From Theropithecus gelada (lineage: Eukaryota; Chordata; Mammalia; Primates; Cercopithecidae), in assembly GCF_003255815.1 (NCBI RefSeq), contig NC_037673.1, positions 4,955,840 to 5,019,839 on the forward strand: DNA of 64,000 bases. Reading direction: 5' to 3'. The translations under genes and the position numbers were made by a program. This document shows, piece by piece, positions 12,745 to 25,856 of the stretch; position 1 is the stretch's first letter, and each line of letters opens with the position of its first letter. The notes under the pieces are model-generated. The model saw only the letters and a program-made list of their open reading frames with translations, made no database searches and had not been told where the DNA came from.

Positions 12745-13336
12745 TGTGTTAATCAGCTCAATTAGACCCTTTGCCTTATCCCAAGGACAGAGGGCTTTCT
12801 ATATCCTGGGTTCTTGCCTTGGTGTACTGGAAAAGTTGTATCACACATGGGCTTGGAGAATGAGTACAAGGTTTTATTGAGTGGAGGTAGCTCTCAATGA
12901 GGCAAATGGGGAGCCAGAAAGGGGATGGAATGGGAAAGTGGTCTTTCCCCTGGAGTTGGGCTGCTCCGCAACGGAGTTCTCTGACCGTCCCAGACAAACT
13001 CTGGTTGATGGCCCCGCCGGCATCTGCTGGTGCCTGTCAGCATGCCCCTCCACCAACGTGTTTCTCTCGACACCCGACCGCTTGTGTGTTCTTCCACCAA
13101 TGTGTTTCTCTCAACGTCCAGCTGCTTGTCTATGTGCTGGCTAGGGTCTCAGGGTTTGTATAGGCACAGGATGGGGAAATGGTGGGCCAGGGTGGTCTTG
13201 GAAAATGCAACGTTTGGGCATGAAAACAGAAATGCCTGTCCTCACCTAGGTCCATGGGCACAGGCCCAAGGGTGGAGCCCTCACCAGGGACCCCGCCCTT
13301 CTCCTCCCAGCACTTCCCTGCCCTGTACCCATATCA
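12745..13336 (-). mobile_element. Probable solitary retroviral LTR (ERV1-type), antisense
   Basis: On the minus strand the element runs from TGATATGGGTACAGGG to ATTAACACA (TG...CA, about 592 bp). Near its 3' half it has 'ctccactcaataaaaccttg', a polyadenylation signal in the position expected for an R region. It shares the terminal TAACACA with the LTR at 9214-9766 but is otherwise different. No viral genes are recognisable between the two copies. Confidence 0.65.
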
Positions 13337-13449
13337 GAATCAGATCTTTGCTTTGTCCACTGACACATCCCAAGGGATGAGAAACGTGCCTGGCTCATAT
13401 GGGACCTCAATATGTGTTCATAGGAGACGTGGATGAACCACGGTCCCAT

Positions 13450-13560
13450 TAGGCCAGGAAGAGACATTTCAGGCTTGCAGTGTGGCCTTGGGGAAGTGGC
13501 TTCACCTCTTGATGCCTCAGTTTGCCCAGCTGTAAGATGACAAAAAGAAAATGTGTGGAG
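13450..13560 (-). mobile_element. MIR fragment, minus
   Basis: 'gtggccttggggaagtggct' followed by 'gatgcctcagtttgcccagc' resembles the antisense MIR core. It is short and diverged. Confidence 0.5.
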
Positions 13561-16500
13561 TCACATGCCAAGCTCTGTGACTCCACTCTCCCTTGGGGCT
13601 GTTCTGTAGAGAAGCTGGACAGGTCCTGTCTGGATTGCCACCGTTGAGAAATAGGCACTACTCAGACATCACAAAGCTTCTGGAATCGACTGTTCCTTAA
13701 CACATCTAAACTACATTTGTATGTTCCCACGTGTCTCCCGTGTAAAGTATCTGCCTCACATCAGCCTCCTTCAGGAGCTCCCCTGGGAGGACCCTGAGAT
13801 AGGAGCATTTGCAGTATCCTTGACTCACCATCGTGCTGCAAACGGAGGTCTCATCAGACACTCAGTCACCACAGCTCCTGCGACTGCAACTGCTACTGCT
13901 ACTGCTGTGGTCAGTTTGTCAACACTAAATCCACCCATGTGATCCTTCCAACGCACCTGTCTGTTCCTTGACTGTCCACTCAAATGGTCTCCCCTGATTC
14001 AGTGTCTCGCTCCTGCCGTCAGCAATAACTGCCCAGAAGGATCCCTCAAGGTCCATTTCTCCTTCCTGTCTTTGTTAATAGAAGCCTCTGCCCCATACAC
14101 TGTATATACCCACCTGCACGGGGATCCAGGCTGGACACTGTTTCTGTCCTCCCAGGCTGAGGTCTGGCCCATGGGATGCGAGCCTGTGCCCTCCATGCCA
14201 AGCCCTCAAGAGGCAGCTGCTCCTTCCTCTTCCTCTGCCCACCTCTGTGGCTGCAGCAGGGCCTAGCCTTAGTGAGCAGCTGCAGCCCCTGGGGCAGGGG
14301 TCACCTCCTAGGGGATTAGAGGGCCAAGACAGAGGTAGTCAAGCCTGGTGACCTGGAGAAGGACTGTGCTCGCCCTGCCCCACGGCTGCCCACCAGCTCA
14401 GACTCACACAAAGGGAACCGCTCCCTCCCTTGTTAAGCCTCGCCTGCTGGGTCTAGTTGGTGCAGCTCAGCCACATTCTGAGCTCATACATACCTCACCT
14501 GTGACCTCTCGGTCCTGAACACCCCTCTCCAGACAGGCCATGCCTCTCGTCATGCAGCTTCTGTGCTTCAGGATCCACATTGATGTTGTCCTTCTGTCTC
14601 ACTGCATGGCTGGTCTTCCCACCATTCACTGCCCAGGACCCCAGAGCCCCGACCCAGGCAGAGTCCATGGCAGTGCTGGAACCCTCCCCTCACCAGTGCC
14701 TGAGCTGCCTTGCTTCACCCTACCTCCCCTATACTATCCTGGTCACCTCAGTCTGGATACCCCCAACTCTTGACCCACTCTGCACACGCAGATTAGCAGT
14801 AAATGCTATCCCCAAAATCGCATGTTCTCACTCTAAGAGTGTGGTCACCCAAGGATGGTACACAATCCTTACACCTGTTCCTGGGTCATTTACTCACTAC
14901 CTCCCAGGACATTGGGTTCACGTCACCTGCAGTTTCCTCCGTCTCCTTGCCCCACACTCTCCACCTGGGACCTCAGACTAAAGAGAAGGAAACGATGACC
15001 ATCCCTTCCTCTTGCCAATATCTCTCTGTGCCTCCAACCCCCTACTCTGCCCTCCCTCCCATCACAAGGGGCAGATGGCCCGAGCCTCTAGAGGAGCCTT
15101 TGGAAGTTACCTTTGTTTTCCATATAAGTGACCCATTTCGCCCTGTGGTTCCTGCTGTTTTTCTGGCTAGGCCTCCTCTGCCTCCGCCTCTCTATGCTTG
15201 GTCTTTCTGGTATTGAGAGACTCGGAGCCAAGGACATCCCTGCGTTCTGCTGTGTCCTATCTGCTACACTTGACTCTTTCAAACACGATTTAATACACAC
15301 GTGTGCTGGAAGAAAAGGTGCAGTTCAGCAGCAGAGGGCCAGTCTAGGGGAAGCTGGAGCTGATGTATCCGACAGCAGGTAGAAACATGAGACTGAGGCT
15401 GCCCCAAATCCACTTCAGTCAACCCTGGAGCCCCCCATCCGATGGTACCCTTTGACACGTGGACCGCGTATTTTGGAAGGTTCATATTGCCCTCTGAAAG
15501 GGGAAACTTTGAGACAATACAGAAGGCTCTCTGTGGACCCGATGCCATGCTTTCCTGTCTGGGAGAATCTTAAGGAGAACCAAGTCGATCTCCCCACCCC
15601 TAATCCAATGCCCGCAAATAGCAGGGGCCTGATCGCCCGTGGGGCTCAGTAAATTTATGTCTCACAGGAGAAACAAGATCTCCAGACTCCCTCCCACAAC
15701 TCTCCTGCACTGGAATTCTTTCTGCGGAGTGGCCTCGTTGGCATGGGTTATGTCCATGGGCCAGAGACAGACAAAGACGCGGGGCGGCATTGCTCCTTGT
15801 CAAAGGTGCAGCCATGACACTGCCTGCCTCCCTGGGCTTGATCCTGCCTTCCCCACTTCAGGCGTGATCCAGGCCTCCTATCTCCCAGGATAAGGTGAGG
15901 ATTCCACAAAAACACTCTCATGTGTAATAAACTCTCACTAAATCTTGGCTATGATTATTGTTGCTGTAAAAGGAGAAACAAATTCACAACAGTTATGTAT
16001 TTAGTCTATAAAGCAAAACCATCCATGGCAAAAACACAGAATAATGGACCTACATTGCATGTATCAACCCTTGGGGATAGTTGTTTCATTGTATTATTTT
16101 AACAATTGAGTTGGGAGCATAGATTTTAATTTAAAATGCTACTTTACTTTTCTTCTGAAATGCAAAATATATTTCTATTATGTTCTGGATACTAACAATT
16201 TTTTTTGATCCTAATTCAATGGTCAGGAAACCCATGTTCCATTTCTCTGAGGATGGAGTGTGCATCTTTCTTACCGAATTATGTCTCCCTGAGAGGCTTC
16301 CCTGGCCTCGAGGCTGCAGGTGCTCCGACCTGTGTCCTCAGCAGCCTGGCAAAGCTGGAGCCGCAGCCCCGTGGGAATAAGCAGGGCTCTCCTTCCCCAC
16401 AGTTCGTGCTCTGTCTGACACTAAGTGGGGCTCAGTGGGGTGTGATCTGGTGTTTCATGCTCAACTTGAAGAAGGGTCCCACAAGGATTGAGGGGTGGAA

Positions 16501-17798
16501 CCTGTAAAACATCTTAATCCATAGCCTTCTCACTTTTAACTTAAATGAAAAAGGAAACCCGCTGTGCTGGCTGGAGCCCCAGCCTCCTCCTCAGCACCCG
16601 CAGACCATCCTGCAGCCTTGCAGGCTCCTGCAATTGCATTGCCGGATGGGATCCCCTAAGTCATAAATCTCTGCTGGGGGCAGGGTGTTGGGTGTCTAGA
16701 AGTCTTGCCAGAGATTCTCTTAAAATGTCTGTGCAGCCTCGGTCAGCAGGAGTATCCTGGAGAAATAACAGGCGTCAGCAATTCCCACCTGCTCCTCCCA
16801 GACAGGGGGAGCTGCTCAGCCTCCAGTTCTCGCTCTTCGCGTTCCTCCCTCACACAGAGCCTCCTCCATGCGCTGGCACTGCCCAGACAAGCAGCCCACG
16901 GCCCTCCCGTGGCTGCCCTGCCTCCATCTGCATTCTAGCATGAATCAGGCATTTTTATCACTTGCTTTTGAAACATGGATGATAAATCACACAAATATTT
17001 ATTCCCTTTATACTTCTCAGTTTATCTAAATGGAGTGGCTCTTCAGGTCATTGATCTTAACTCTCATTTTCTAAGCATTAACACTAATCACACACCTTCC
17101 TGGACAGGGGATTGAAGATACAAGAGGAAATGCTTTCCAGATGGTAAATGGAGACTTCCCCCTCTGTTTTTCAGGACTCTTCTAGGGACGCCAAGTAAGA
17201 GTCTAGATAACGCTGAGTAAGAGTCTGGATCACATATCGTGATCAAATGCTTCGTTTTCTCTGTAGCCCCGTCTCCTCTTGATATTTGGATGGTTTATTC
17301 TTCTTGCGTATACAAAACCCATTAGTGGAATAATTCGTTTTACAACCAAGATACATGGGTCCGTAGCTCTGCCTGCTTGTTGCACACTCTAGAAATGAAA
17401 GATAAGGCTCAGCAGAGCAGCTTTATTTCCACTGCTCTCCTTTAGAAGCACTTGCAATGGAAAGGGGAGAGCAATTTCCTTTTCTGTTGTTCCTTATCTC
17501 TTTTCGATCTGAGGCCGTGAAAATACTAATCACCCAGTAATGCACAGGTTACCAAGGGAATGAAAGGAAACCTGGTTGCTTAGGTGGTGTTTGTATAGGA
17601 GAGGGTTTTGCTCACAGGAACGCTGGGGAAGTGAACATCTCGGTTCATTTAATTATCTAAGTAGCTGAGCATTCCCAAGCAGCAGGATGGGCTTCCTGGG
17701 AGAGAGACCCGCGCAGCCCCCAGGGCTCCCTGCTTAGAGGAGCCTCCTGTGTGGTTTTATTCTCTGCTGTTGCTGATGTGAAATTCCAAAGGATTTTT

Positions 17799-18094
17799 TT
17801 GTGTTTTTTTTTGAGATGAAGTCTCGCTCTGTCACCCAGGCTGGAGTGCAGTGGTGCGATCTCAGCTCACTGCAAGCTCCGCCTCCCAGGTTCACGCCAT
17901 TCTTCTGTCTCAGCCTCCCCAGTAGCTGGGACTATAGGCACCTGCGACCATGCCCGGCTAATTTTTTGTGTTTTTAGTAGAGACGGGGTTTCACCGTGTT
18001 AGCCAGGATGGCCTTGATCTCCTGACCTTGTGATCCGCCCATCTCCGCCTCCCAAAGTGCTGGAATTACAGGTGTGAGCCACTGCGCCTGGCCT
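17799..18094 (-). mobile_element. AluY-like element, minus, with 13-bp target-site duplication
   Basis: The body runs from the T-rich tail before 'gagatgaagtctcgctctg' to 'gccactgcgcctggcc'. CCAAAGGATTTTT occurs on both sides (17786-17798 and 18095-18107), the signature of L1-driven insertion. Confidence 0.93.
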
Positions 18095-18671
18095 CCAAAG
18101 GATTTTTAGCAAGGGGCCTGGCACATTTGTTTTGCACTGGGGCCCACGAATGGCACAGCCGAGGTGGCAGGCAGCCCCATTTCTGTGTCAACGTGGCTTT
18201 CTGGAATATTTGGGAATTGTATTAGAATGCGGGGTGTTTTAGCAAATCTACTCTGCACTCATTCCTTGAGTTCAGGAAGCCGTTCTATACCGTTGTCGGA
18301 TCATGGGTGTGAGCCTCAAAGGTCCGCGGGCAGCAGTTCTCTGCTGTTTCTTTCCTTGTGCTTCTGGAATGAGAGCCAGTTTTACTCAACTTTGGAGTAC
18401 TTGCAGGGGGAAGAAGTAACAGTGAGGGGCCCTTCCAGAGTCATTAGAGCTTTGTTCTCTAGATCCCAAGGCTTCCCCGCTCTGCTGGGAGAGAGCCCAG
18501 TGGTGTGGACACGGGACTATGTGGCTCACCCACAGGAGCCACCGTGCTGAGGCCCACCTGATCGTCTTTGGGTATCTGTTTGCCCACCACTGTGCCCTTT
18601 GCAAAGACATCTAACCAATCTCAGTCTTATCAGGGAAACCAGAAGTGCTATGGCCCCTCCAGAATGAGTGC

Positions 18672-18979
18672 TGGGCCTGGCACAGTGGCTCACGCCTATA
18701 ATCCCAGCACTTTGGGGCAAGTGGATGGCTTGAGCTCAGGAGTTCGAGACCAGCCTGTCTGGGCAACATGGCAAAACCCCAGCTCTACCAAAAATACCAA
18801 AAATTAGCTGACGTGGTGGCGCACGCCTGTGCTCTCAACTACTTGGGAGGGAGAGGGAGGGAGAGGTGGGAGGACCACTTGAGCCCAGGAGGCAGAGGTT
18901 GCAGTGGTTACACCACTGCACTCCAGCCTGGGCCACAGAGTGAAAACCTGTCTCAAAAAACAAAAACAAAAACAAAAAA
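18672..18979 (+). mobile_element. Alu element, plus
   Basis: It runs from 'gggcctggcacagtggctca' to an interrupted A tail (CAAAAA units to 18979), followed by a CA-rich stretch near 18985-19010. Diverged; S or J subfamily. Confidence 0.88.
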
Positions 18980-19549
18980 TACCACACTCACACACACACA
19001 CACAACAGCACTAAAATAAAATAAAAGATAAACACTGTTAGGGAACTATTCAGCTACAGTGTGACGTCACCAGATCAGGTAGGAATGCCGTGACTTGAAA
19101 CTGTCTAATCACCTCAAAGTGCTGATTCTGAGGTATAAAAGATGACACCAACTGTATCTCCCCTGGGGAAGACGTCACTTCCCACCAAAACAATGAGCTT
19201 GAAATGTATTTAAGCAGGTACAGACATTGGTCTACATACATCTCTAATGAAAGTCAAGTTATAACTACAGACAAACACAATAAACCGTAAGCCAGATTAA
19301 TTGGACTTACTTCGTGAAACACTGAAAAGTAGCATAGAAACCATTGCAGAAGCAGTGGGGATATAACATTCACTTTCTAAATGTGAATGTGTCATTGTAC
19401 GTCTAGAAATGTGACATAAGTAGTTCTGTAAAGTGTTTTGTACTTTGGGTTTCTATTTTTTGTTTGCTTGATTTTTATTTTGTTGTATGTGTATGTGTTT
19501 TATTTACTTATTTGTTTTTAAAGACTATTTTTTTCCGGCAGTTCTAGCT

Positions 19550-20115
19550 TCATTTCATAGCAACATTAAGCAGAAAGTAGAGTTACCATATATTTCCTAG
19601 GCCCACACTCGTCCACCCTTCCCCTCCATCAACATTCCCCACCCGAGTGCTCTATTTGTTAAAATGTGTGAACCCACGTGGACACATCCCTACCACCCAA
19701 GTCAATCGTTTACATAGGCGCTAACTCTCAGTGTCATATATTCTGTGGGTCTGGACAAATGTATTCTGACATCGATCTACCGTGATAGTACAATACAGAG
19801 GAGCTTCACTGCCCTGCAGATCCTCCGTGCTCCGCCTGTTCATCTGTCCCTCCCTGACAACCCCTGGCAACCACTGACCTATTTACTGTCTTCATAGTGT
19901 TGCCTTTTCCAGAATGTCATATAGTTGGAATCATACAGCATGTGACCTCTTCAGATTGACTTCTTTCCCTTAGTCACATGCATGTAAGTTTCCTCCGTGT
20001 CTTTTGGTAGCTCGTTTTTTCTTAGCATTGGACAACATTTTATTGTCTGGATGCACCAGTTTTATTTATCCAGTCACCTGCTTAAGGACATCTTGGCTGT
20101 TTTACTTTTAGTACA
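19550..20115. mobile_element. Old L1-related 3' sequence
   Basis: 'gacaacccctggcaaccact', 'cagaatgtcatatagttgga' and 'ttatttatccagtcacctgc' are phrases of the same ancient LINE-associated repeat class as 7202-7480. It ends at the AT-rich simple region. Confidence 0.5.
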
Positions 20116-20124
20116 TTTTTAGTA

Positions 20125-20460
20125 TTTTATATGTGTGTGTGTGTATATATAAAATATATATTATAACTTATATTAGTATACTATAATATATAATATATAG
20201 TATATATAAGTATATATTATATATAAGTATATATTATATATACTTATAACTTATATATTATATATACTAAAATACTGATGTGTATTATGTATATACTAAT
20301 GTGTGTATATATACACTAATGTGTAATATATAATATGCTAATGTGTATTATATATATTATATATACACATTTATTTTTAAATGTTTGTGTGTGTGTGTGT
20401 ACATATACACACACATATATATGTGTGTATATGTATACACACACACACACATATTTGTAT
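20125..20460. repeat. AT/TG-rich simple sequence with local palindromes
   Basis: About 340 bp of alternating TA, TATG, TG and CA runs, including ATATAAGTATATATTATAT-type blocks in both orientations near 20190-20265 and (TG)n/(CA)n near 20385-20450. It can form hairpins and is prone to length change. Confidence 0.85.
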
Positions 20461-21179
20461 ATGATCCATATAAGAAAGGGCAGAAAGATACCTTGTGAAC
20501 TTAAGAATACTTCTAGTTTTCAGGAAACTTAGCTGGTTATTTAGGTTAAATCATTAAATTTTTCATATTTTCATTACTCTGTTTTCTAGGACTCTAGTGT
20601 GGTTGGCTCTAAAATTCACTGAGATTTCCCATACTCAGCATAACTGTCCCTTAATAATTAAAACCATGGCACATGCTTCAAATATTTTGGAATGAGAATA
20701 CAAAATAAACTGGTGGATAGACAGAATAGATAGATTGCATTACAAATCTATTTATATCTATGTCCATGCAATTACTGCAAGTGTACTAATAAGTGCTTCC
20801 TGAAATATTTGCTGAAAACTGCAAGCTTCATTCAGAATCAAGGTTCTGGGGTTGGAGGGAAGAACACAACATATTGTTTTTAGACACAATTAGGCACCAT
20901 TGCTCTCTTCTCTTGACCCAGTGACCCATGACCAATTTAGAATTGTGATTCTATATTTCCAAATGTATGGAAGCTTCATTTTTTTTGTTATTTAAAAATA
21001 ACATTTTTTTGTTATTTAAAGTGTTCTTATGTTGAAATAAAAGGAAGTTTTAAAGTTATCTTATTTTTGGCAGTTTTGAGACTTCCTTTATGACTTAGCA
21101 ATGGGGATTTGTTATAAATATTTCCCGTGAGAATCAAGGAATGTGTTCTGAACAGGGTTATTCATATGACAACTAGATC

Positions 21180-22135
21180 GAATTCCATAGTTACTTATTT
21201 AAATCTGTTATGTTTTTATATTTGTCTACTTTCTCTGCTTCTGAGAGAAGTCTATTAAAATCTCACATTATGATTTTTTTTTCCATTTCTTCTCTTAGTT
21301 TTACTTTACCATTGACTTTAAAATTCCACTTTGTATTGTTAGGTAGTTATAGTTTCTGCATGAATTGTTCTTTTGTTATTAAGTAATAACCATCCTTATT
21401 TCTAATCTTGCTTTCCAATTTATGATTTATTTTGTCTGAAATTAACACTGCGGGTACCAGCTCCATTTATTTATTTATTTATTTGACCTGTCTTACATTT
21501 CTTAATTCTTTTTAATTTTATATGTTAGTGTTGTTATGTTTTCCTATGTCTTTAGTAAATAATATTCTGCTGGATTTTGATTTTATCAAGTGAAGAATCT
21601 TTTTTTTTTTAGACAGCATCTCACTGTGTCACCCAGGCTGGAGTGCAGTGGTACAATCTTGGCTCACTGCAACCTCCACCGCCCGGGTTCAGGCAATTCT
21701 CCTGACTCAGCCTCCCGAGTAGCTGGGATTACAGGCATGCACCACCATGCCCATCTAATTTTTACATTTTTGGTAGAGAAGGGGTTTTGCCATGTTGGTC
21801 AGGCTGGTCTTGAACTCCTGACCTCAGGTGATCCACCCGTCTCGGCCTCCCAAAGTGCTGGGATTACAGGCGTGAGCCACAGTGCCCGACCAAACCTATC
21901 TCTTTTAACATAAGCTAAATCTCTTCTTATGGAGTGTGGTTATATTTGGATTTAGGTTCACCAATTTATTGTATGTCTTCTACTTACCATGTCTCCTTTT
22001 CTTCATCTTATCATTTCATGCCTCTGCTCATTTCTAACGAATCCATAGAATTGTCTTTATTCTATTCCATTTCCACTACTGCTGGAAGTGATATATTCTG
22101 CTATAAGACCACTATTTTCTGATTTAAAATAGATA
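21180..22135 (-). mobile_element. L1 ORF2 fragment, antisense, split by an Alu
   Basis: 'tctgagagaagtctattaaa', 'ttattttgtctgaaattaac' and flanking text match antisense L1 ORF2. The Alu at 21600-21891 sits inside it. No coding capacity remains. Confidence 0.6.
21600..21891 (-). mobile_element. AluS-like element, minus
   Basis: A T run precedes 'agacagcatctcactgtgtc'; the element ends 'gtgagccacagtgcccgacc'. It is full-length and inserted into older L1 sequence. Confidence 0.92.
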
Positions 22136-23440
22136 AGACAGACCCTAGTATAAATTACTATAACTTGCTAAATATCCAGGATTACTCACACATGGTTATC
22201 TTAAAACTCTGAGAAATAAGTAATTTGCATAAAGAGCTAAGTGAGTTGTGATGAGCTTAAACTGAAGATGAAATCTTTTTGCAGACCCGTGATGCAGTGT
22301 TGCTAGATTTTCTGTGCACATTCTTCAAGGGGTGTTGGAAAGCAGCAGGTCAAGGGTCAGGTGCTCTGCTGCAGACACACTAGGATGGAAGGTCTCTGGA
22401 GAGACTGGGCCAGTGAGCATAAAGGAAGGCATCCCTGACTCACACAGAGGGGCTGCTCGCATTTGGAGTGGGGTCAGCCAGGACTATTGAGCCTAGAAAC
22501 AGGACCCAGCACAACTGGCCCCAGAAAGGGAACATCTCCCTCAGAGTATGACCACTAGCCTCATTTTTCCCTTTTTTCTTGCCAAAAACAAGAAACAAAA
22601 CAAAACGAACAAAAACGCAAACAAACAAACAAAAACTTGTTTTATTAACCCTGTGTTTATTAAGAATAAATATGTTTTAGTGTCACGATTTCTTTCAAGA
22701 TACTCACCTAGGCCTCGTTTTTGAGAGCATTGAACTCTGTTAACGAAAACATGGCGACACTTTGCAGTCTTTTAAACCATCCTTTGATTCTGAAAATCGC
22801 AGATCCTAAATGTGTTGGACATGAAATGTATGAAGATGTCACTACTTTAGAATTTGTGACTTTCAATGACAGAGTTGGATTGAAATCTCCCCTCATGCTG
22901 TCTCACAGTCTGAGGTTTGCTAATGTAATTTAAAAGAACAGTCAAATGTCAGGGGAAGGACAGATGCTTCAACCACATCACAGAAGAAAACCAGGCTTCC
23001 TCCCCATTCACCAAGACAGCTTTTATTGGGGGGACTGTATATACCACAGTGTGTGTTCAGTTACTCAGCAGATACTTACTGAGTGATAGACAGCCCAGCA
23101 CCTGCCACAGACTACATGGTTTGGAAGTGGCCCCTGAGCTATAGGGCCAACGTGCTAGAGAGGAGCGGTTGCTCACCAGGCCGACCAGTGAATGCACAGA
23201 ATCATTTCAAGGTTTGAAATGATTGCAGTTGTCATGAAGGAAGACCACAGTCTCCTAGAATGCATGGGTTTGTCTGGATCCAGTGCAAGGCAAGAATCCA
23301 TGCAAGAATTCCTCTCTCAGCTCCAGCCACCCACACTGTCCCAGAGTCTGTTACTTTTACGCCAAATGAAATTCCAATAGTTAGGACTTTTTCATTGTTT
23401 TGATGCATTTGTGATCTATTTCCTTAATTTACAAAGACTA

Positions 23441-23747
23441 AGCTGGGTGTGGTGACTCACACTTGTAATTCTAGTACTGTAGAAGGGTGAGGCCGGAGGA
23501 TTGCTTGAGGATAGGAGTTTGAAACCAGCCTGGGCAACCCAGTGAGACCTCATCTACACAAATAGTAATAATTTTAAAAATTATCCTGGTGTTATAGCAT
23601 GCACCTGTAGTCCTAGCTACTCAGGAGGCTGAGGCAGGAGGATTGTTTGCACCTGGGAGGTCAAGGGTGCCGTGAGCTATGATCATGCCCATTTCCTCCA
23701 GCCTAAGTAACAGAACAAGACTCTGTCTTAAAAAAAAAAAAAAAAAA
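23441..23747 (+). mobile_element. AluJ-like element, plus
   Basis: It runs from 'agctgggtgtggtgactcac' to an A tail at 23730-23747. Many substitutions suggest an old copy. Confidence 0.87.
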
Positions 23748-24349
23748 CTAAAGAGAAGTAAAGAGAAGAATCTGTATAAATTGTTAAAATTCAACACTTG
23801 AACTAAATTTAGTTTTTTGTTTCTTACATCTAGTATTTCAGTGAACTTTTATTACTTAGTCACCACATGAGCATTGTTTAAAACATTGTATTGTACTTTA
23901 AAGCCATCTATGAGAAGTCACAGTTCCCTGCCGCAGCCACCTCCAACCTCAATGACCCAGCACCGAGAATTGCAGTGACTTTGGTTTTCTTCTGGGATCC
24001 TGATAATTGGAAATAACATGCATGATAGCCATTTTCCTATTTATTGATTTTAAAGATTATCCTGTTACCCATTGCAGGTGAGGACTTAGCTTTTTTGTGG
24101 CACCTTTTATCAGTTTTATATCACTCAACCCTCTCACCACCAACTTCCTGTCCCTCCGTCCTGCTTACATGATTAGAACCCATGGTTACTCATTGTCATC
24201 ACTACTTATTATTGTTGCTAGCTAAGCAGAGCTCCCTGATTCTGTCTTCTTTCATGTATAGAATGTTGTTTGTCTAGAAGCTAATGATTGCCTGACTTTT
24301 GTTTGCTTAAGTTTGTTACATAAATTCCAAAAGAGATATTAAGTTCATG

Positions 24350-24480
24350 GATTCATTTAACAAATATAATTGAGTGTCTACTATGTGTCAGGCCCTTGGG
24401 ACGCCTTAGTGAATAAACAGACAAAGCTCCCCGTCCTGGAGGAGCATGTATTTAAGTTGGGGGCGACACAGAGTCAACAA
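24350..24480. mobile_element. Ancient MIR/L2-like repeat fragment
   Basis: 'tgagtgtctactatgtgtca' with 'gaataaacagacaaagctcc' and 'ctggaggagcatgtattta' matches a very common mammalian-wide repeat. I cannot settle the family. Confidence 0.45.
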
Positions 24481-25600
24481 CAGATGCAGTGTTTATTTAG
24501 ACCATATGCTTTGACTTTATGTTTATTTCTATTTTTTTACTTACAGATGTTTATAAACATAGTGTATTTTAAATGATAGCATATTTTAGAAAGTGATGTG
24601 TCATGGATAAAAATGAAAAAAAGGGAGGAAAAAAATGAATAAACAACCAACCAACCAAACAAACAAAACGAAGGGAGAAAGGGAGATTAGAATTCCAGGA
24701 GAAGGGGGTGCAGGTGGTAGGTAGACTGAATAGAAAGCGCCATTTGAACAAAGGTTAGGAGGAGATGAGCATGTGAAATGCCCACGCTCTATTTCGCCCA
24801 CACAGGCTAATCTCTCCATCCCTTTTTCTCTGCACTCCTCATTCCCAGCACTGCCCTCCTTGTTCCAGTCCAGACCTGTCACCCTCCTGGAGCTTCCAGT
24901 GTGTCTCTGCCATACTGAACACCCTGTTTGTGGATGCCAGGCATTGTCTGTATGTGGGAAACACAGAAGCAATCTTCTGACTGCCTCTAAGGCTTCTCAA
25001 CTAGCAAAGAGAACAGGATTCTGGGGCAGAAGTCACTTTTCCCAGGAGTTTTAGCATAATGTCCTTGTCTCCCATCCACTGTGGCTACTGAGAAGTTCAT
25101 TGCTCCTCCAATCCCCAGTCCTTCATTTGGAAACTGTCTTTTTTTCATTTTCCTCTCCCCTTTCTGGAAGCTTCAGGGACTTTTACTTATTCCTGGTTTC
25201 TTATGTGCTTTAATGGCTTTGTATTTTCACTCATTTGCTGAGCCCACAGCGGTTCCTTTCAATTTGGAGAAAATAGATTTTACTAATACTCTCCTTCATT
25301 TGTTTACTCTCTTGCCTTCTGAACTTTAACACAGTAGACAAATGTTATGATATTCTTGTGTTTTCTTTTCAAACGTCCATCTCTTTGTGTTTTTGTCCTG
25401 GAAGTTTTTTAAAATTTTATCTTCCAGGTTTTCTGCTTTTTGTTTTGCTCTGTTTGTTTGTTTGTTTTATACCTGATTATCCTCCTTTATATTTTCAAAT
25501 GCTCACTTTCTTTTTTGGTCTTTGTTTCTTCTCTTTTAAAGCATCCTGCTCTACTTGTTTCTCTATGAAGATACTAGTTTGTTTTCCTTCCCTCCCTCCA

Positions 25601-25723
25601 TTCCTTCTTTCCTTTCCTTCTTTCTTCTTTTCTCTTTTCCCTTTCCTTTTCTTTTTCCTTCCTTCCTTCCCTCCCTCCCTCCTCCCTCCTTTCTTTCTTT
25701 CTTTCTTTCCTTCCTTCCTTCCT

Positions 25724-25782
<59 letters not shown>

Positions 25783-25856
25783 CTTTCTTTTTTTCTTTCT
25801 TTCTTTTCTTTTCTTTTTTCTTTCCTTTTCTTTTTTCTTTCCTTTCTCTTCTCTTC
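25601..25856 (+). repeat. 256-bp uninterrupted pyrimidine tract, mostly (CTTT)n
   Basis: Every base from 25601 to 25856 is C or T. The tract moves from mixed CCTT/CCCT blocks into a long CTTT run (about 25689-25780) and then TTTTC-type repeats. Long open frames across it on both strands (Ser/Phe-rich or Lys/Glu-rich) are artefacts of the repeat. Confidence 0.97.
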
